Positions 10,979 to 23,889 of a stretch of 64,000 nucleotides of DNA are shown in pieces. The stretch is taken from the NCBI GenBank assembly GCA_037693485.1, contig CM075349.1:70659001-70723000 (forward strand), read 5' to 3'. The position numbers and the translations under genes are program-made. Numbering within the stretch: the stretch's first letter is position 1; each line of letters starts with the position of its first letter. The notes beneath the pieces are model-generated. The model saw only the letters and a list, made by a program, of their open reading frames with translations. It was not told where the DNA came from and ran no database searches. The DNA comes from Kitagawia praeruptora. Taxonomy: Eukaryota > Streptophyta > Magnoliopsida > Apiales > Apiaceae.

Positions 10979-11032
<54 letters not shown>
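10979..11032. repeat. (TAA)n microsatellite
   Basis: About 18 uninterrupted TAA units. The equivalent tract in the second copy (14919-14972) abuts the truncated third copy of ORF G. Confidence 0.95.
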
Positions 11033-11034
<2 letters not shown>

Positions 11035-11562
11035 TTTCAATTTTATTATGTTTTTTAGAAAAATAACATATAATCGAAGGGAATATTGTTCTAGAGTAGT
11101 GTATAGAAACATGTTCTAGTTGTTCTCCTTGAAAAATCTTTCGGAGAATTGATCATATTATTTGTTGATTCTAAATTATGATTAAAAAAAATTGTATTAT
11201 AATTATAATAGGATTTCAATTTTATTATTTTCTTTAAAAAATAACATAGAATTATAAGGGAAATATGATTCTATGGATGAAACTATTTTTTTATTTAAAG
11301 TTGCAATAAAAGAATTATAATTATAATTGGATTTCCATTTTATTAAAAAAAACAACATAAAATTAAGTAGAAATAGACCCTGCTCAGAGCGGGACATACT
11401 GGGTATGTTTGGTTTGGTTTGGTTTTTAGGCTCAAATCAAAATACAGTGCGAACAAATGGTACCCGTGTGTTTGCATATTAATAAAGATAAAGGTTATAG
11501 ACGTCAATTATATAGTAAAACACATCTTCGATATTGACACTTTTAGAATCCAAAGAACAACC

Positions 11563-11811
11563 GTGACTGAAATTGGATGTGCTCAATGTACCACATCGCC
11601 GTGTAAGAGAAAACATGTCAGAAAAAGCAGTTTAAAAGAGGAAGAAGAGCAGCGGGAATATCAGGGCTTCGGCCCTTGCTGTCCTTGCGCTTGGGGCAAT
11701 GACGCAGCTAGTGAGGTTAAACCCGAGGCGCGTCAATTGCTGGTTGAAAACTATTTCCAAACTCCCTCTTTGGCCTATGCCATTGAGAATTTTTGGAAGG
11801 GCTCCCTCTAA
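11563..11811 (+). CDS. ORF G, U1 second copy
   Basis: 82 codons from the ATG-like position aligned with the first copy; here that site is GTG ACT GAA, so translation would need an upstream ATG at 11419, giving 130 codons. The extra N-terminal residues are probably not real coding sequence. Differences from the first copy are few (for example E for K in the charged run). Same unknown family. Confidence 0.3.
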   Translation: MTEIGCAQCTTSPCKRKHVRKSSLKEEEEQREYQGFGPCCPCAWGNDAASEVKPEARQLLVENYFQTPSLAYAIENFWKGSL

Positions 11812-14280
11812 CCCAGGGTAAAAGCTCTACAAATCAGTAGCAAAACTTCATCAACTCAAAACCCATCAAATTTAGGGCCCTTGTTGGTACATGTTAGTGT
11901 TTCCAAGATATACCAGTTTATATTACAAGCTAATGTTGCCATACAAGCTAATGTTACAGGGTACTTTCATAAAAAAAGACTGGCTGCTTTCCCTTCTTTA
12001 AAAGCATATCCAGCGGCTCTTTGCATCTAATATATTGTAAATTTTCCAGATTATAGTTCTTATCTCCTGCAGAGTTGGAAATAAGTACTATAGAATGCAT
12101 ATGTGCATAACTTAATTCCACTTAGTTATTGTTGACAGCATGCTGGAGACTTAGAGCTGCCTAGCTTTGTTTGTATTTATTGTTAGTAGGAATTTTTTAA
12201 AATTAAAAACCATGTGATATGCTAAGTTATTTAATCAAGATATTTTATATTTAATCAAGATATTTTATATTTAAATTTAATTTAAGTGCGATTAGTAAAT
12301 TAGAATAAGTATGGTAAATAATAATATTTACGGTTAGTAGGAATTTTTTAAAATTAAAAACCATGTGATATGCTAGGTTATTTAATCAAGATATTTTATA
12401 TTTAAATTTAATTTAAGTGCGATTAGTAAATTAGAATAAGTATGGTAAATAATAAAAATTTTGTATATGATTGATTAATTTAAAGTTTAGAAGCAAATTC
12501 CGATTGCCACTAAAATAATTTCAATTTTTTCCATTAAAAAATATCATATAATATTCAAACATATAAAATTGAAATTAAATTTTAATTTTGTATATGGTTA
12601 ATATTGAAATTTAATTTAAAACATATAATAATATATCATGATTGATTTCAAACTAAAATTGTGATTTTCTAGTAAAAAAATTTTGATTTAAAAAAAATGT
12701 ATTTATGGATATGTTTAATAAAATCATTATTGTATTTAAATTCGTTTATATGAATTTATTAATTATTTTATTAACAAATTTTGAATAAATGTATTTTTGA
12801 ACCTTTTAAAAAATCGAGTTTTTAAAGATATGGATTTTATCCAAGCTATTTAAAATTTGTTCAAATCCGATTTTGTGGTGTTGGCTTATGTATTTATTAA
12901 TTAATTTTATTAACAAATTATGAATAAATATATTTTTTAGGTTATAAAAAAATCAGTTTTTTGAAGGTATGGATTTTATCCAAGTTATTTAAAATCTGAT
13001 TTCAAATCTGTTTTTTTCAGATTTTTAATTAAGTTAGATTATAATTATTTAATATCAATTATAATTGTGCAATATATATTATAAAAATCAATTTATAATG
13101 TATGATAATATAATTGTGACTGACTTTATATTAAAAGAGTGGTTGATTAATGAAGATTAATTATGAAATTTCATTTAAAATAAATAATGGTATATCGTGA
13201 TTGATTTCAAATTAAAATTGTGATTTTCTAGAAATATTTTTTGATTTAAAAAATATGTATTTATGAATATGTTTAATAAAATCATTATTGTATTTAAATT
13301 TGAAGTGTTAACTAACCATGGTTAAAGTGTCAGGGTGAGATTGTAAATAAGGAAAGATCTAAATTTTAGGAATTAGCTCTGATTGGTCCTAAAATAATTC
13401 CTCGATTCTGATTGGTTAACTGATGTGTGGTAGACTCAGGTATGATAATAAAGGATTATTCAAATAGGAACACTCAGAATATCAAGATAAAATATACTTA
13501 CGAATTTTTACATTAATCCTAATCTATGTAGAAGTTCTACATTGATAATGCTATCAATTGTAAAAAACCTAATTGTATATGATTAAAATCATTGACATAT
13601 ACATTTTCGTATTTCAATATAAATATACTTTTTATTTTATAACATATTAAAATATAGAACATTTTTTATGCTAAATCCAACGATTTTCATCTATTTATTT
13701 TAAGATCTTTATCGTCCGGAGGAATAGACGATTATCAAAATTTTGGACAAAATCTATCTTATATAAATATATATACGGAGTACTTTTTAGTTTATAACAT
13801 ATTAAAATATAAAACATTTTTATGTTAGATCCAACGGTTTTCATCTATTTATTTTAAGATCTTTGTCATACGGAGGAATAAACTACCGATTATAAAAATT
13901 TCGAACAAAATCTCTCGTACACTTATTATTAAAATTGTATTTGATTTTGAGTAGAAATATCTTTAAATAATTATAAGGATATTTTGATAATGAAAACGAA
14001 TTATAAGTAGAATTCATAAATCAAATAGAATTTTCAACTTAAAAAATCGTCAATTTCTTTTTTTCTTTTGTTTCTGTGTAGATTTAATTATATTAAATCA
14101 TCATTAATTTAAAGATTATTTTGTTAATTTCATGTGGGCTGTAAACGTCCAAATCAAATTTTAAAATTCAAGATAGAGTACAAATATTAAATCGAACATG
14201 TAAAATCTTATATATATCAATTTTTAAACACCAATTTGATATGTAAATTAATAACTTATAAAATTTCATAAAAGTAATAT

Positions 14281-14329
14281 AATTGTAGATATTAAAAAGG
14301 ATCCGTGCGTTGCACGGGTTATAAGCTAG
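14281..14329 (+). mobile_element. Helitron-like 3' terminus (second tandem copy)
   Basis: Hairpin ccgtgc-gtt-gcacgg followed by ttataagCTAG and T. This is the better preserved of the two direct-orientation termini in U1. Confidence 0.5.
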
Positions 14330-14908
14330 TATCTCTTAAAAATAGCTATTAGTTATTTATAAGTGATAACAATTATTGACTTGTGAATTGTTTCAATTTG
14401 GATGATATTTTTAATAAATAATATAATAACTTTTAAGGTATAAAATTAACAAAAAATAATAAAATATTAAAAATACATCTAACAAAAATACTTCTTATTT
14501 TTATAAAAATAAAATTGCAAAAATCAAAATAAATAATTATGATAAGTATTTGATTTAAAAAAAAAAAGAGAATTGAGATAAGTGTGATTTGTACAATTCA
14601 GAACTTAACTCAACAATTACCTCCTTGCTTATTATGCAAAACTAGATGATAATGCACGGACTCGGGGATTTTATTTTAATTAATTACTAATTTTTTATTC
14701 AATTAAATCTTTATAAATTTATATTACAAAATATAAAAAGAACTATGTTATTTGCATAAAAAATTTATGTGATTAACACACTATAAACTTAGATTGTTTA
14801 ATAGAAGTGCATTGAAACACGTTTCGGTTGTTTTCATTGAAAAATATTTAGGATAATTGATCGTAATCTTTTTTTATTTTATGTTATAATAAAAAAAATT
14901 CTAATGCA

Positions 14909-14970
<62 letters not shown>

Positions 14971-14973
14971 TAA

Positions 14974-15167
14974 TAGAAAAAGTAGTTTAAAAAAGGAAGA
15001 AGAGCAGCAGGAATATCAGGGCTTCGACCCTTGCTGTCCTTGCGCTTGGGGCAATGACGTAGCTAGTGAGGTTAAACCTGAGGCGCGTCAATTGCTGGTT
15101 GAAAACTATTTCCAAACTCCCTCTTTGGCCTATGCCATTGAGAATTTTTGGAAGGGCTCCCTCTAAC
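14974..15167 (+). pseudogene. ORF G fragment, U1 third copy
   Basis: Lacks the N-terminal Cys motif; begins at the 'agaaaaagtagttt' stretch directly after (TAA)n and runs to the usual stop. No start codon remains. Confidence 0.6.
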
Positions 15168-15345
15168 CCAGGGTAAAAGCTCTACAAATCAGTAGCAAAA
15201 CTTCATCAACTCAAAACCCATCAAATTTAGGGCCCTTGTTGGTACATGTTAGTGTTTCCAAGATATACCAGTTATCTTCTAAGTCACAATGGGAAAACTG
15301 AGGGCCCTCTTGTTGCCATACAAGCTAATGTTACAGGGTACTTAA

Positions 15346-15739
15346 CAGTGGCGGAACCAGGAGCAAATTTGAGGGGAGGCTCGGAAATGTATTGGCTCTC
15401 GCGCGAAGCGCGAAAAAAAATTTTATACTTCGGATCCCGCGCGAAGCGCGATTTTTTTTTTATATAGTTCAAAATCATTGCTTCATCTTGACTTATATCA
15501 ATAAGAATAAGAAAAAATAATCAAAGAACTACCTTTATAAAGTGGTGAATCTCTTATTCTATGAATTTGGATGAGATTTTTGTATTCTTAATAAAAAAAT
15601 TTCTATATAAGCTCTATTTTTTATTTTTTACGGGGTGCTGGTCTATAATCTAATACTAATAAAAAAAAAAAATTTACTGTTTTTTTGGAAGTGAGGGGGT
15701 GCTCAAGCACCCCCTAGCCCCCCTCTAGTTCCGCCACTG
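15346..15739. mobile_element. hAT-type MITE with 8-bp target duplication
   Basis: Terminal inverted repeats cagtggcggaacca and its near complement tagttccgccactg. It is flanked on both sides by gtacttaa (15338-15345 and 15740-15747), the 8-bp duplication of hAT elements. The 394-bp interior has no transposase. It holds two copies of the palindrome cgcgcgaagcgcg (15399-15411 and 15439-15451 region) and a ggggtgctcaagcacccc hairpin near the right end. It sits in the third copy of the G block, at a place where the other copies continue. Confidence 0.88.
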
Positions 15740-15747
15740 GTACTTAA

Positions 15748-16437
15748 TAACATCCGCAGTCGTTCCACCTATCAGCACCATTTCATATATTCCCACCGTA
15801 GCCATCGCTACGGTTCTTCCGGCCAAGGATATCTTCTAACTTCCCTACGGCCTGCGAAGTTGATGGACCTTAAAAACGTATGGCTACGATCTAAGGCATT
15901 CTGCACAACCTAATTAAATCTTAAGGATTCCTGGCCAAGGAAATCTTCTAACTTCCCTACGGCCTGCAAAGTTGATGGACCTTAAAAACGTATGGCTACG
16001 GTCTAAGGCATTCTGCACAACCTAATTAAATCTTAAGGATTCCTTTATCATCTAAACTGAGAGTCATAGCAAATTATCTGTACTTCTTACATGTGGCACA
16101 TACTTGTCATTACTCATCATGCCACCTCATGCTTTTGCCAGGCATCACACTCTCAGCAAGTTATCTTGGTGACTAAGGATCTCATCTGAGAATAGATAAA
16201 TAGAAGACCAATAGGGGCGGCGGCAAAAATAAATACAAACAACAAGCACACGTCACAAGACCATTAAAAACATCACCATGGGGCAAAAATAAATACAAAC
16301 ACAAGCACACGTCACAAGACCATTAAAAACATCACCATGGGGGCAAAAATAGAAACAAACACAAACACACGTCACAAGATCATTAAAAACATCACCTGAA
16401 AATAGAGGATTAAAACATCACCAGAAAATAGAGATGA
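15748..16437 (+). other. Module D' (U1): promoter/leader-like block with internal tandem repeats
   Basis: Related to module D. It contains a direct duplication of about 113 bp (from 'ggccaaggatatcttctaac' at 15822, again at 15934) and three copies of a ~61-bp leader phrase 'aaataaatacaaacacaagc...catcacc' between 16208 and 16395. A TATA-like 'agataaatagaag' lies at 16192. U3 (31505-32040) has two copies of the leader phrase and no 113-bp duplication. Confidence 0.5.
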
Positions 16438-16662
16438 TGGCTACGGATCATATTGAGATCCCTACGGCCATCATTTGGCGCCGCCGCCGGGGGAAGATAC
16501 TTCTCCACTTACAACGACATTGATTCATCCACCAGAAAAATTCGAATACATAGATTAATCAACGAACAGATTCGGAGTCCAACCTGTTCGAGAAAAGTTA
16601 AAGATTGTTTGCGATGTTCTTTGAAAGGAAACAAACAGAAGGAATGGATCAATATTCAATAA
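16437..16662 (+). other. J: first-exon-like ORF of unknown gene (U1 copy, frameshifted)
   Basis: In U3 the equivalent frame reads from ATGATGGCTACGG as MMATDHIEDPYGHHLAPPPG and stays open to a stop after KEWINIQ (77 codons, 32042-32275). In U1 one A is missing (attgagatcc against attgaagatcc), which shifts the N-terminal frame; the C-terminal part from DSSTRKIRIH is shared. A donor-like CAG|gtaatc follows about 90 bp later. It may be the 5' exon of the gene that gave rise to the downstream seipin remnant, but no sequence motif proves that link. Confidence 0.35.
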
Positions 16663-17515
16663 GAACAAGTGAAAACAAACAAGTTGCCACAAAGATATTC
16701 TCAAAAGATTCATGACTTATTAGTCTTCTATTCAGTGATTTCAAGTGCCCAGGTAATCATTGTTATCAGGCACCATTTTTTGGTAAAATTCATGTTCGTG
16801 AAGAGGGAATTAAAGCTTTGTGATTTTTGGTTAGTATTTCTTTAAAAAAAAAAAAAAGGAAGAAGAACTACGATTCATCAACCAAGCGTGTTTTAGCGCA
16901 AAAAATGAGACAAATGATAATATTCGAGATTGAAAGAGTCGGTAGAGTTTCATTTTTGATAGAAAATGAGAAGACTGATCATCCCGGAACATAAAAGTTT
17001 TGTGATGAGATTATTATGTCGAAGAGGAGTAATAGTACTTGTACTGAAGTTAATAGGAGTCATAAGTTTTGGAAATTGTTTATGATGGAAAGGAAGAAGC
17101 AGCGTGATGTTTGTTGGAAAGAGAGAAATGAGATGTGTTTATCTCATCAGCTGGGTGTTTCTCAAAATCAATTTTTAGAGGAAATCATTTCTTGAATGGC
17201 CCCGACCTCTGATTCTAACGAGTTAGAGCCGCAAGGAGTGGATTTATTAGAAGTTTGCTGGGTTTGCAGCTAGTACAATGTTGAAGGGTTTTGTGGAGAA
17301 ATTTATCCGGGGTTAAAAAAGAAAGATATGAGCTAGGTATGTAGACTTGCTGACAATGGAGCTATCATTTGTTCGATTGAGAATAATATTGATTCAATAA
17401 CGCGAAGGTCTTGAAATGATAGCTTTTGCTGGTTAAAAAAAAAAATTAATGGTGTTGTCATCTATTGGAGTATTGGTAATTTCGAATTCTTAATAAGTCT
17501 AAGAAATGCCTAACA
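16663..17515 (+). other. Seipin-remnant upstream region (U1), decayed
   Basis: GC content and codon-like composition are higher than the AT-rich blocks, with short open stretches in shifting frames, including one just before the pseudogene (VVIYWSIGNFEFLISLRNA). Plant seipins have an N-terminal membrane segment before the luminal domain, so part of this may be that region. I could not align it with confidence. Confidence 0.3.
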
Positions 17516-18259
17516 ATGAGACGTGCGGTTGAAGAGCCTATCCAGACAACACAACCCTTAAATTTTGACTACACCAGAGCTAGTCCGGTTGCTTTCATGC
17601 CAATCATGTCCTCTAATGGAGTTGCCCAATTTTCTGGTATGATCTCTAAGGGTGCAGACTGTTGGAAAGATTGACAAGCGTGCAATTCCATTCAATCACA
17701 AACTCCAGCTCACTGTGTCTTTAAGTCTCCCTGAGTCAGAATACAACAGAAAACAACTACCAGAAAACAATTTTCTGCTACTGGGAAAGTCACAGCAAGT
17801 TCAAGCTACCCATGCAATCTGAAATTCAGAAGTCAATCCGTCTGGTTTGCTGAAACGATGCTTAGGAATATTCCTCTGGTTGCCGGGTTTCAATCAGAAT
17901 CACAGATTCTGGATGTTAGGTTCTCCGATTTTACAGAAGGGATTGAACCAACTACCTGCTTAAGGGTGATTCTTGAACAGAGAGCCGAACATCAGCACGG
18001 TGCCGGAATACCAGAAATATATTCTGCATCACTATCTCTCGAGTCTGAGCTGCCACAACTTAAGAAGATTGTTTGGGTTTGGAGGAGAACAATATTCGTA
18101 TGGATTAGCTTTATGGCATTCCTGATGGAATTGATGGTGATTTTAATATTTTGTAGGCCGTTGATTCTCCTTCACCAGAGAAAGGGAAAAAGATTCCACT
18201 ACTGCATGGAAATGGAAAGCAATCGACCTTTGACAGTGCTGGCTACAACATCAAGATAG
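17516..18259 (+). pseudogene. Seipin pseudogene (U1 copy)
   Basis: Seipin is an ER membrane protein at lipid-droplet formation sites. A first frame (17516-17674) gives MRRAVEEPIQTTQPLNFDYT and continues through SPVAFMPIMSSNG. A second frame follows with VGKIDKRAIPFNH and LPESEYNRK. A third (17858-18259) gives IPLVAGFQSES, DFTEGIEPTTCLRVILEQRA, GAGIPEIYSASLSLESELPQ and a C-terminal membrane segment (IFVWISFMAFLMELMVILIF). These match the conserved luminal beta-sandwich and C-terminal TM helix of plant seipins in order. At least two frame changes occur, and about 30 bases near 17745-17790 replace sequence found in U3. Identification rests on my knowledge of the family; no search was run. Confidence 0.85.
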
Positions 18260-18903
18260 GACGTGGCTGTTCAATTAAGCTCATGAAATTTTAGATGGGA
18301 GGCTCTGCTGGATGGAGTATTGGTGCAGCAAAAACCAATAGGCCAATAAAACTAGTTGGAGTTCAGGCTCATCTTATTGTTGCTGGTGGTGAGGATATGA
18401 CCAGTGATGCAAGTCTCGACGTAAGATCTGGAGACATTTAAATCAATCAAGAAAATGGCATATCCCATCACTCTTTAAAGCAGCTGATGGCCTAGCTGAT
18501 TAGAATAGTTTGATCAGTATGCGAGGAATCAAACTGGTACGAGGACTTCGTGTTTGGTGTCATGAATCTCTACCGTCAATCTTGACATTTGTAGCAGCAA
18601 TTCTAAATGATTATGATCGCTGGTAGCCAAAGCTCTGATATTGAGGAAGCATATCATTCACCTCTAAGGTGCTGACCTTGTTCTGCTAGTATCAACACTT
18701 CCGTCTTTTGCTAGGTATCACTCACACTGACCTGCATCATTACACATTTCATAGTACACACATATTCTGCTTCTAAAAGTTCAAAAAATAGGGGGGAGGG
18801 GGGAAATTGGGTAGAAGATTACAATTCCGGACCTAACAATCCTCTTACGAAAGATATTCTTATATCAAAAAGAAAGAATTTATTCAAAAAAACATTAATT
18901 GTA
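18260..18903 (+). other. 3' flank of the seipin remnant (U1), no clear gene
   Basis: A short open stretch (MGGSAGWSIGAAKTNRPIKL) follows the pseudogene and recurs in U3 at about 38587. It may be decayed coding sequence. No family recognised. Confidence 0.3.
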
Positions 18904-19009
18904 CAGTAAAACCTCTATAAATTAATATTATTGGGACCAAAAATCTATAATGAAAATATTAATTTATCGTGGTGGTGGTATTGAGTATTAATTTAACGAG
19001 GTTTTGCTG
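18904..19009. mobile_element. Emigrant-like (pogo/Tc1-mariner) MITE, U1
   Basis: Termini cagtaaaacctctataaat and its near complement ending aacgaggttttgctg, flanked by TA on both sides. This terminal sequence is the known signature of Emigrant/pogo-type MITEs in plants. Length 106 bp; no ORF of its own. Confidence 0.85.
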
Positions 19010-19011
19010 TA

Positions 19012-21235
19012 TGTAGCTTCTCTACGGCTACGGTTTAGACTGCTTATTTGAAGTAAAATGCCCGTCAAATACTTGTTATAAAGAACCCCGATATCTGAGT
19101 ATTCGCCGAGGAAAATACTATCTCTAATTGCTTTCGGTCTATAAGCCCTAGTACTACGACATGGAATCATAAACGAAACAGAAACATATGTATGTAAAGA
19201 ACTCATATATGCATCTCTTTTCGAAGCATCGTTCCTCATTATTTCTTTACATTTGAAAGCCTTATATATTTACAAGGCCATGCCTTTTGTATACAAGGAT
19301 TCCTTTAACCCCTCCATTCAAAAGCCGACATATTTAGCATTATTTTGGCTAAAGGCATGGTTGGGTAATCTTTCCATTCCAAAGCCAATATATGCAGTCT
19401 TATGTTGACTACGGCATGGATTGATTTTCAGTACAACGCCCATTCATTCAAAAGCCAACGTATATAGTTCTTGCGTGACTACGGCATGAATCGGTTACGG
19501 TACCCTGTTCAGACAGGAAGAAGCTTATCGCTTACATATTTTGATTCTTTATATTCAAGATTATCTGACAAAATCCATTAATTCACAAATACTTTGAAAA
19601 TCTTATCAAATGTAGTATCACAAGGGCTACAGTAGTCCTAGGTCTTGAACTCTTGTACTTAGGTATTCATACAATAGGGGCAACATATAGCCTCTCTACA
19701 ACTACAGCTAAAACAGTCAAAACATCAATTTATATTAAGATTGATATACATATATAGTCTTTCAAAGCATGACGGTTAACTTGATTCACAATTATTGGTT
19801 TTGGCTCGATTTTTTCTGGTTTTTTACTTGTCTAGTTCAGCTGCAATCTTGATACAAGCTGGAACTGATTCCGTTGTTGATGCTCCCTCCGGTACTGTAC
19901 TAATCTTGTTGCAACCTAAAGATTGCACCTAATTTTGGGGACATCACGGGGATTTCCCTCGGCTCTCCCTTCCTCGGCTCGTGTTATGTCAAATTGTTAG
20001 CTAGGTGATAAGCAGGATTGAGCTGACAATTAAAGGATTAATTAACTTACACCAAACTCATCACTGCAGCATGGCAAAGCATTTTGACAGGTACTACTTT
20101 TATCAAACTACCTAAGTATGCTTATATTGTTGGTAAAAATTTTAAAAAATAAAAGAGGCCTAGACAAAAACAATGTCAGACTTAACGATCTCCTTCCTAT
20201 GTGATAAAATTTTAATCCTTATGTCAAAAGAATGAATTAATTCATCAGAAAATGAATGCATATAGTCTCATACTATTACAGTTTTAACTGATTTATATAA
20301 AAAAATCTCGATCCATCTTCCAACTAATATTTGTAGCTTCCTAGAACAAGAGTTTGGACTGATTCACGGAACCAACTTATATAAAATCCAATATATGTAG
20401 CCTTCTTACAACGGCAATGGTTTGAGTTGAATAATCATAAAATATTAATTCACAATAAAAACAATGTATGCAGCAGGAAGCTACAACTAGAGTTGATCTA
20501 GAGTCGATCTTCAACACCAATTCACTTTTAAATCCACTATGTCATTTCTTATGCCCACGATTTGAATTGACTACCGTTACAACTTTAATTAATTTTCCTT
20601 ACTCATTTTTCTGTTATGTATGGCTATGACTTTCATCGATTTTTATTTTAACCTTTTTTTTTACAGTACAACTTAAAGTTGGCTTTTAGTTTTGGGGACA
20701 AATGATAGACCCTTAGTATGTAGAACTTATAACTGGCCTACAATGTAAAGCTCTTACAGCCTAAGGCCTAAAGTTCCTTTGGCTGCAGCCTCATGAGAGT
20801 CCCAATCCCCTCCACCCCCTCCGGTTAATTTCTTATCTTTTATATTTTAGTTCTTGCAATTTCCCGATTTAACAAAAATGTATTAATTAGATTAGATGTA
20901 CCTTGTATCTAAGATTCTAAGCAATATGTCACTGTAACGCAAAGAAACCAGCAAATTAAAGGAGCGATCAACAACATTATGCTGCAGCTCTTTATACTCT
21001 AAAAGCTTGAAGTGTATATACAACTCAACTATAGTTCAATAGCTTTGGATTTTTGTCACTTGTTTATTGAGTAATAAACCAGCACTACTGGTAATGTAAG
21101 AGTTTTGATACCAGTAAGGTGCCCGTGTAGTGGCTAGTTAAGATTTAAATGTAGCATGGTCATCTCAGGATGTCTTGTAATTTGCTGTGTAAATTCTGAA
21201 TTTAAGAGTTGTACACAACAAATAGAGTTCCTTCA
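19012..21235. other. Block K (U1), no clear gene
   Basis: Contains three degenerate ~60-65-bp repeats at 19313-19505 (each with 'cattcaaaagcc' and 'ctacggcatg') and many scattered phrases such as 'tatgtagcttc' and 'ggctacg'. A minus-strand ORF overlapping the MITE end (18988-19239) is shared with U3 only through duplication and shows no recognisable protein. Confidence 0.5.
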
Positions 21236-21689
21236 AGTACGTATTATTATAGGCATAAGGATGTTGTTGCTATTTTGAAGCCTTGTAATTGGAGGCTCCC
21301 AGTTAAAGGACTGTCCCAGACACCCAACTGAAGCAAATGGAACAATCTTCACAAAGGTATCTTTGATTCTTGTTATGCTCTTCGTAAGCTGCAAGCAAGA
21401 GTATACAGGTATGCTGTTAGGATTCATGGGTGATAACTTAGTGACAACTTAACTATATTTTATCATACTTAGTTTTTACTAAGTATAACATACTGTCATA
21501 TCCAGAGTATGTTCTTGTAGCCAAAATAATTGTTGTAAAATAATAATCATGTATCTTAGAAGAAGTTCATTCAAATGTTCAAGCCTCAAGAAATATGTCA
21601 GTTCGACAGCAAAAATAAAAGTAACTGTCATAGTAGTTGACAGTAAGGTTACAAGAAGACAACATGTTGCAAGTCACGACAGCAAGTTA

Positions 21690-22282
21690 TATTTGACAGC
21701 AACATTGGCGGAAGCATGAAGACAGCAACGTTCTCACACTTTGACAGCAAGTCTGAAATTCCTTACAACAACATTGGCGGGGAATTCATACTGTCATCCA
21801 AAGTATATTCTCATGACAGCAGACTTGGCGTTGAAGGTTACTGTCTCAATGGAATCATTTTGAATTGGGGATTCTCCAAGTCAAACAATGTGACAGATTG
21901 CAGTATCCCAAAAACTGTAACAGGCCTGCAAGACTACGACACAAGCTTGAGAGATCACAAGACAAGGCTCGTCAATTCAAGAGTATGATAAATCTCAATC
22001 TACTAGAATTGTATTAGCTTGTTTTAGAAAGTATCCAGATTGTTTTATGTATAATGATAAATCTATTTGTATAGCAATTTAGGAAAGTCACATGAGTCTG
22101 CAAATTGTAAGGAGCTGCCACTTGAAAATGACAGCAGCTCCACAACCCATGTGATAGAGATGTTAGAGAAGGATAGTATTTATAGAGATTCATCTCTTAT
22201 TCTTTCTGTGTCAACTCAAGAATACGAAGTTGGAGAAACCACATTTTCTCTACATTGTAGCAACACTTTACAAAATAAATAA
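21690..22282 (+). other. Module B, U2 copy
   Basis: First ORF 21716-21988 (90 codons) has a 24-base in-frame deletion relative to U1 around GFSKSNNVTD. Second ORF 22067-22282 (71 codons) is intact. Unidentified, as in U1. Confidence 0.3.
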
Positions 22283-23689
22283 AATATTTATTTTGTGAGA
22301 ATATCTTGAATTACTGCTTGTGTTTGCATTTCTTCTACTGATAAATTAGAATTTTTGTTGTTGTTGTTGAGATAGAGATTTGAATTTATCAATATTGCAT
22401 TCAACCCCCCCACCTTCTGCAGTTGTTCGGGACCAATATATGCTTTTATTCTTGTAAGAAAGAAACAAGATCATTTCATAAACCGTAGTTGCAGTAAAAT
22501 TACTTATATCTCTGCAACCTGAAGATTGCATTAAATTTTGGGGGCAAATGATGATGGTCCATCAACCTTAATAACATCCATAGCCATTCTACCTAGCAGC
22601 ACCATTTCATATATTCCCAACATAGCCATCACTATGGTTCTTCCGGCCAAGGAAATCCTCTAACTTCCTTACAACCTACAAAGTTGATGGACCTTAAAAA
22701 TGTATGGCTACGGCCTAAGGCATTCTGCACAATCTAAGACCTTTCCTATCGCTACAACCTAATTAAAGCTTAAGGATTCCTTTATCATCTAAACTAAGAG
22801 TCATAGCAAATTATCTCTACTTCTTACACGTGGCACATACTTGTCATTAGTCATCATGCCACCTCATGCTTTAGACAGGCCTCACACTCTCAGCAAGTTG
22901 TCTTGGTGACTAAGGACCTCATCTGAGAATAGATAAATAGAAGACCAATAGATAGAAATGGGAGGGGCAAAAATAAATACAAACACAAACACACGTCACA
23001 AGACCATTAAAAACATCATCGAAAAATAGAATGGTGGCTACGGGATCTTATCGAAGATCCCTAGCTACGACCATCAGGTGTAGTTGATCTTTTTTCGGTT
23101 AAAACACCGTAGTTTTATCCTTTTGGTGTTTCGATTTTACAAATCTTTCTTCTCTAGTCTTGTCGAATGGGTCTCATGGTATGTGTCATCATGTGTATCT
23201 GAGGCCGTATGGCGCACAACGTAGCACATATACCATCTTTCTCCTGTTCACATGAATCATAGTAGTGGTGCAGTTTGTTGCAATAAGTTAAAATTTTCAG
23301 TTATCCGAGGTGCTTATTTTGCGATCAGCAGTCTCTGCAACCTTGCTTTTCTTTTCTCTACTGGATATGCTGTGCAATTTATAGAGTTGTACGTCTCATG
23401 TATCGTCACCAGGTGTAATGTCTGAGTCTCTTTCTCTATGTTTTAAACTTCTATGACCTGCTAAAATTAAAGCACAGCAATTGAAGGCAAATCAAAAGCC
23501 CGTTTGGCAACCGATCTTTTTCCTGAAAATGCCAGATTTGATCATTTTTTTTAACACAAAAGGCTACTTTAAATGGTGACACCTTTTCTTTTTTTTTTTG
23601 GTAAATATGTATTTGGAAACACTTTTAAAAAAAATTATAGTTCAAACCCCAAGTTAAAAAATTTAGTTAAACAAATTAAATCCGGCGGT

Positions 23690-23723
23690 CTGATTTTTAA
23701 ACGCTAACGCGTTTAAAAATCAG
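23690..23723. repeat. Perfect hairpin, loop taac (U2, first)
   Basis: Same arms as in U1, in block E of U2. Confidence 0.92.
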
Positions 23724-23889
23724 GATAAATTAGGGTTTAGGGTTTAGGGTTTCGTATACTGTTTATTCGTCCTTCGGAATATTTCTAAAACCCGAAATGG
23801 AATTATTGAACCCTAAAGGTGTTAATTGAAACCCCAAAGCAATACAGATAAAATTTAAAAGTTTTTATTAAAAAATTGAATCCGGCGGC

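Larger units (their letters stand above)
7571..15345 (+). repeat. 3.95-kb tandem duplication inside U1 (two copies plus a fragment)
   Basis: ORF G and the following AT-rich DNA occur at 7571-11517 and 11518-14973, offset 3953 bp at the start, and a third, truncated copy runs 14974-15345. The third copy starts directly after a (TAA)n run (14919-14972) that matches the (TAA)n at 10979-11032 of the first copy. This suggests the microsatellite took part in the rearrangement. U3 has one G copy only. Confidence 0.88.
2896..21235 (+). repeat. Array unit U1 (long)
   Basis: Order: module B, (TTG)n, D, E with telomere-like palindromes, AT-rich F, ORF G, a 3.95-kb tandem duplication, a third partial G, a hAT-type MITE, D', J, seipin pseudogene, Emigrant-like MITE, block K. 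It is the most expanded unit. Its first part is missing or displaced by the Copia element. Confidence 0.85.

Noticed and set aside
11375..11402. Hairpin-like 'ccctgctcagagcggg' followed by ctgg, as a third Helitron end
   Set aside because: The terminal tetranucleotide and following base do not match the CTAG-T pattern seen in the other ends.
18988..19239. 83-codon minus-strand frame found in both U1 and U3 (39297-39548)
   Set aside because: Its conservation is explained by segmental duplication; it begins in a MITE terminus and has no recognisable motif.
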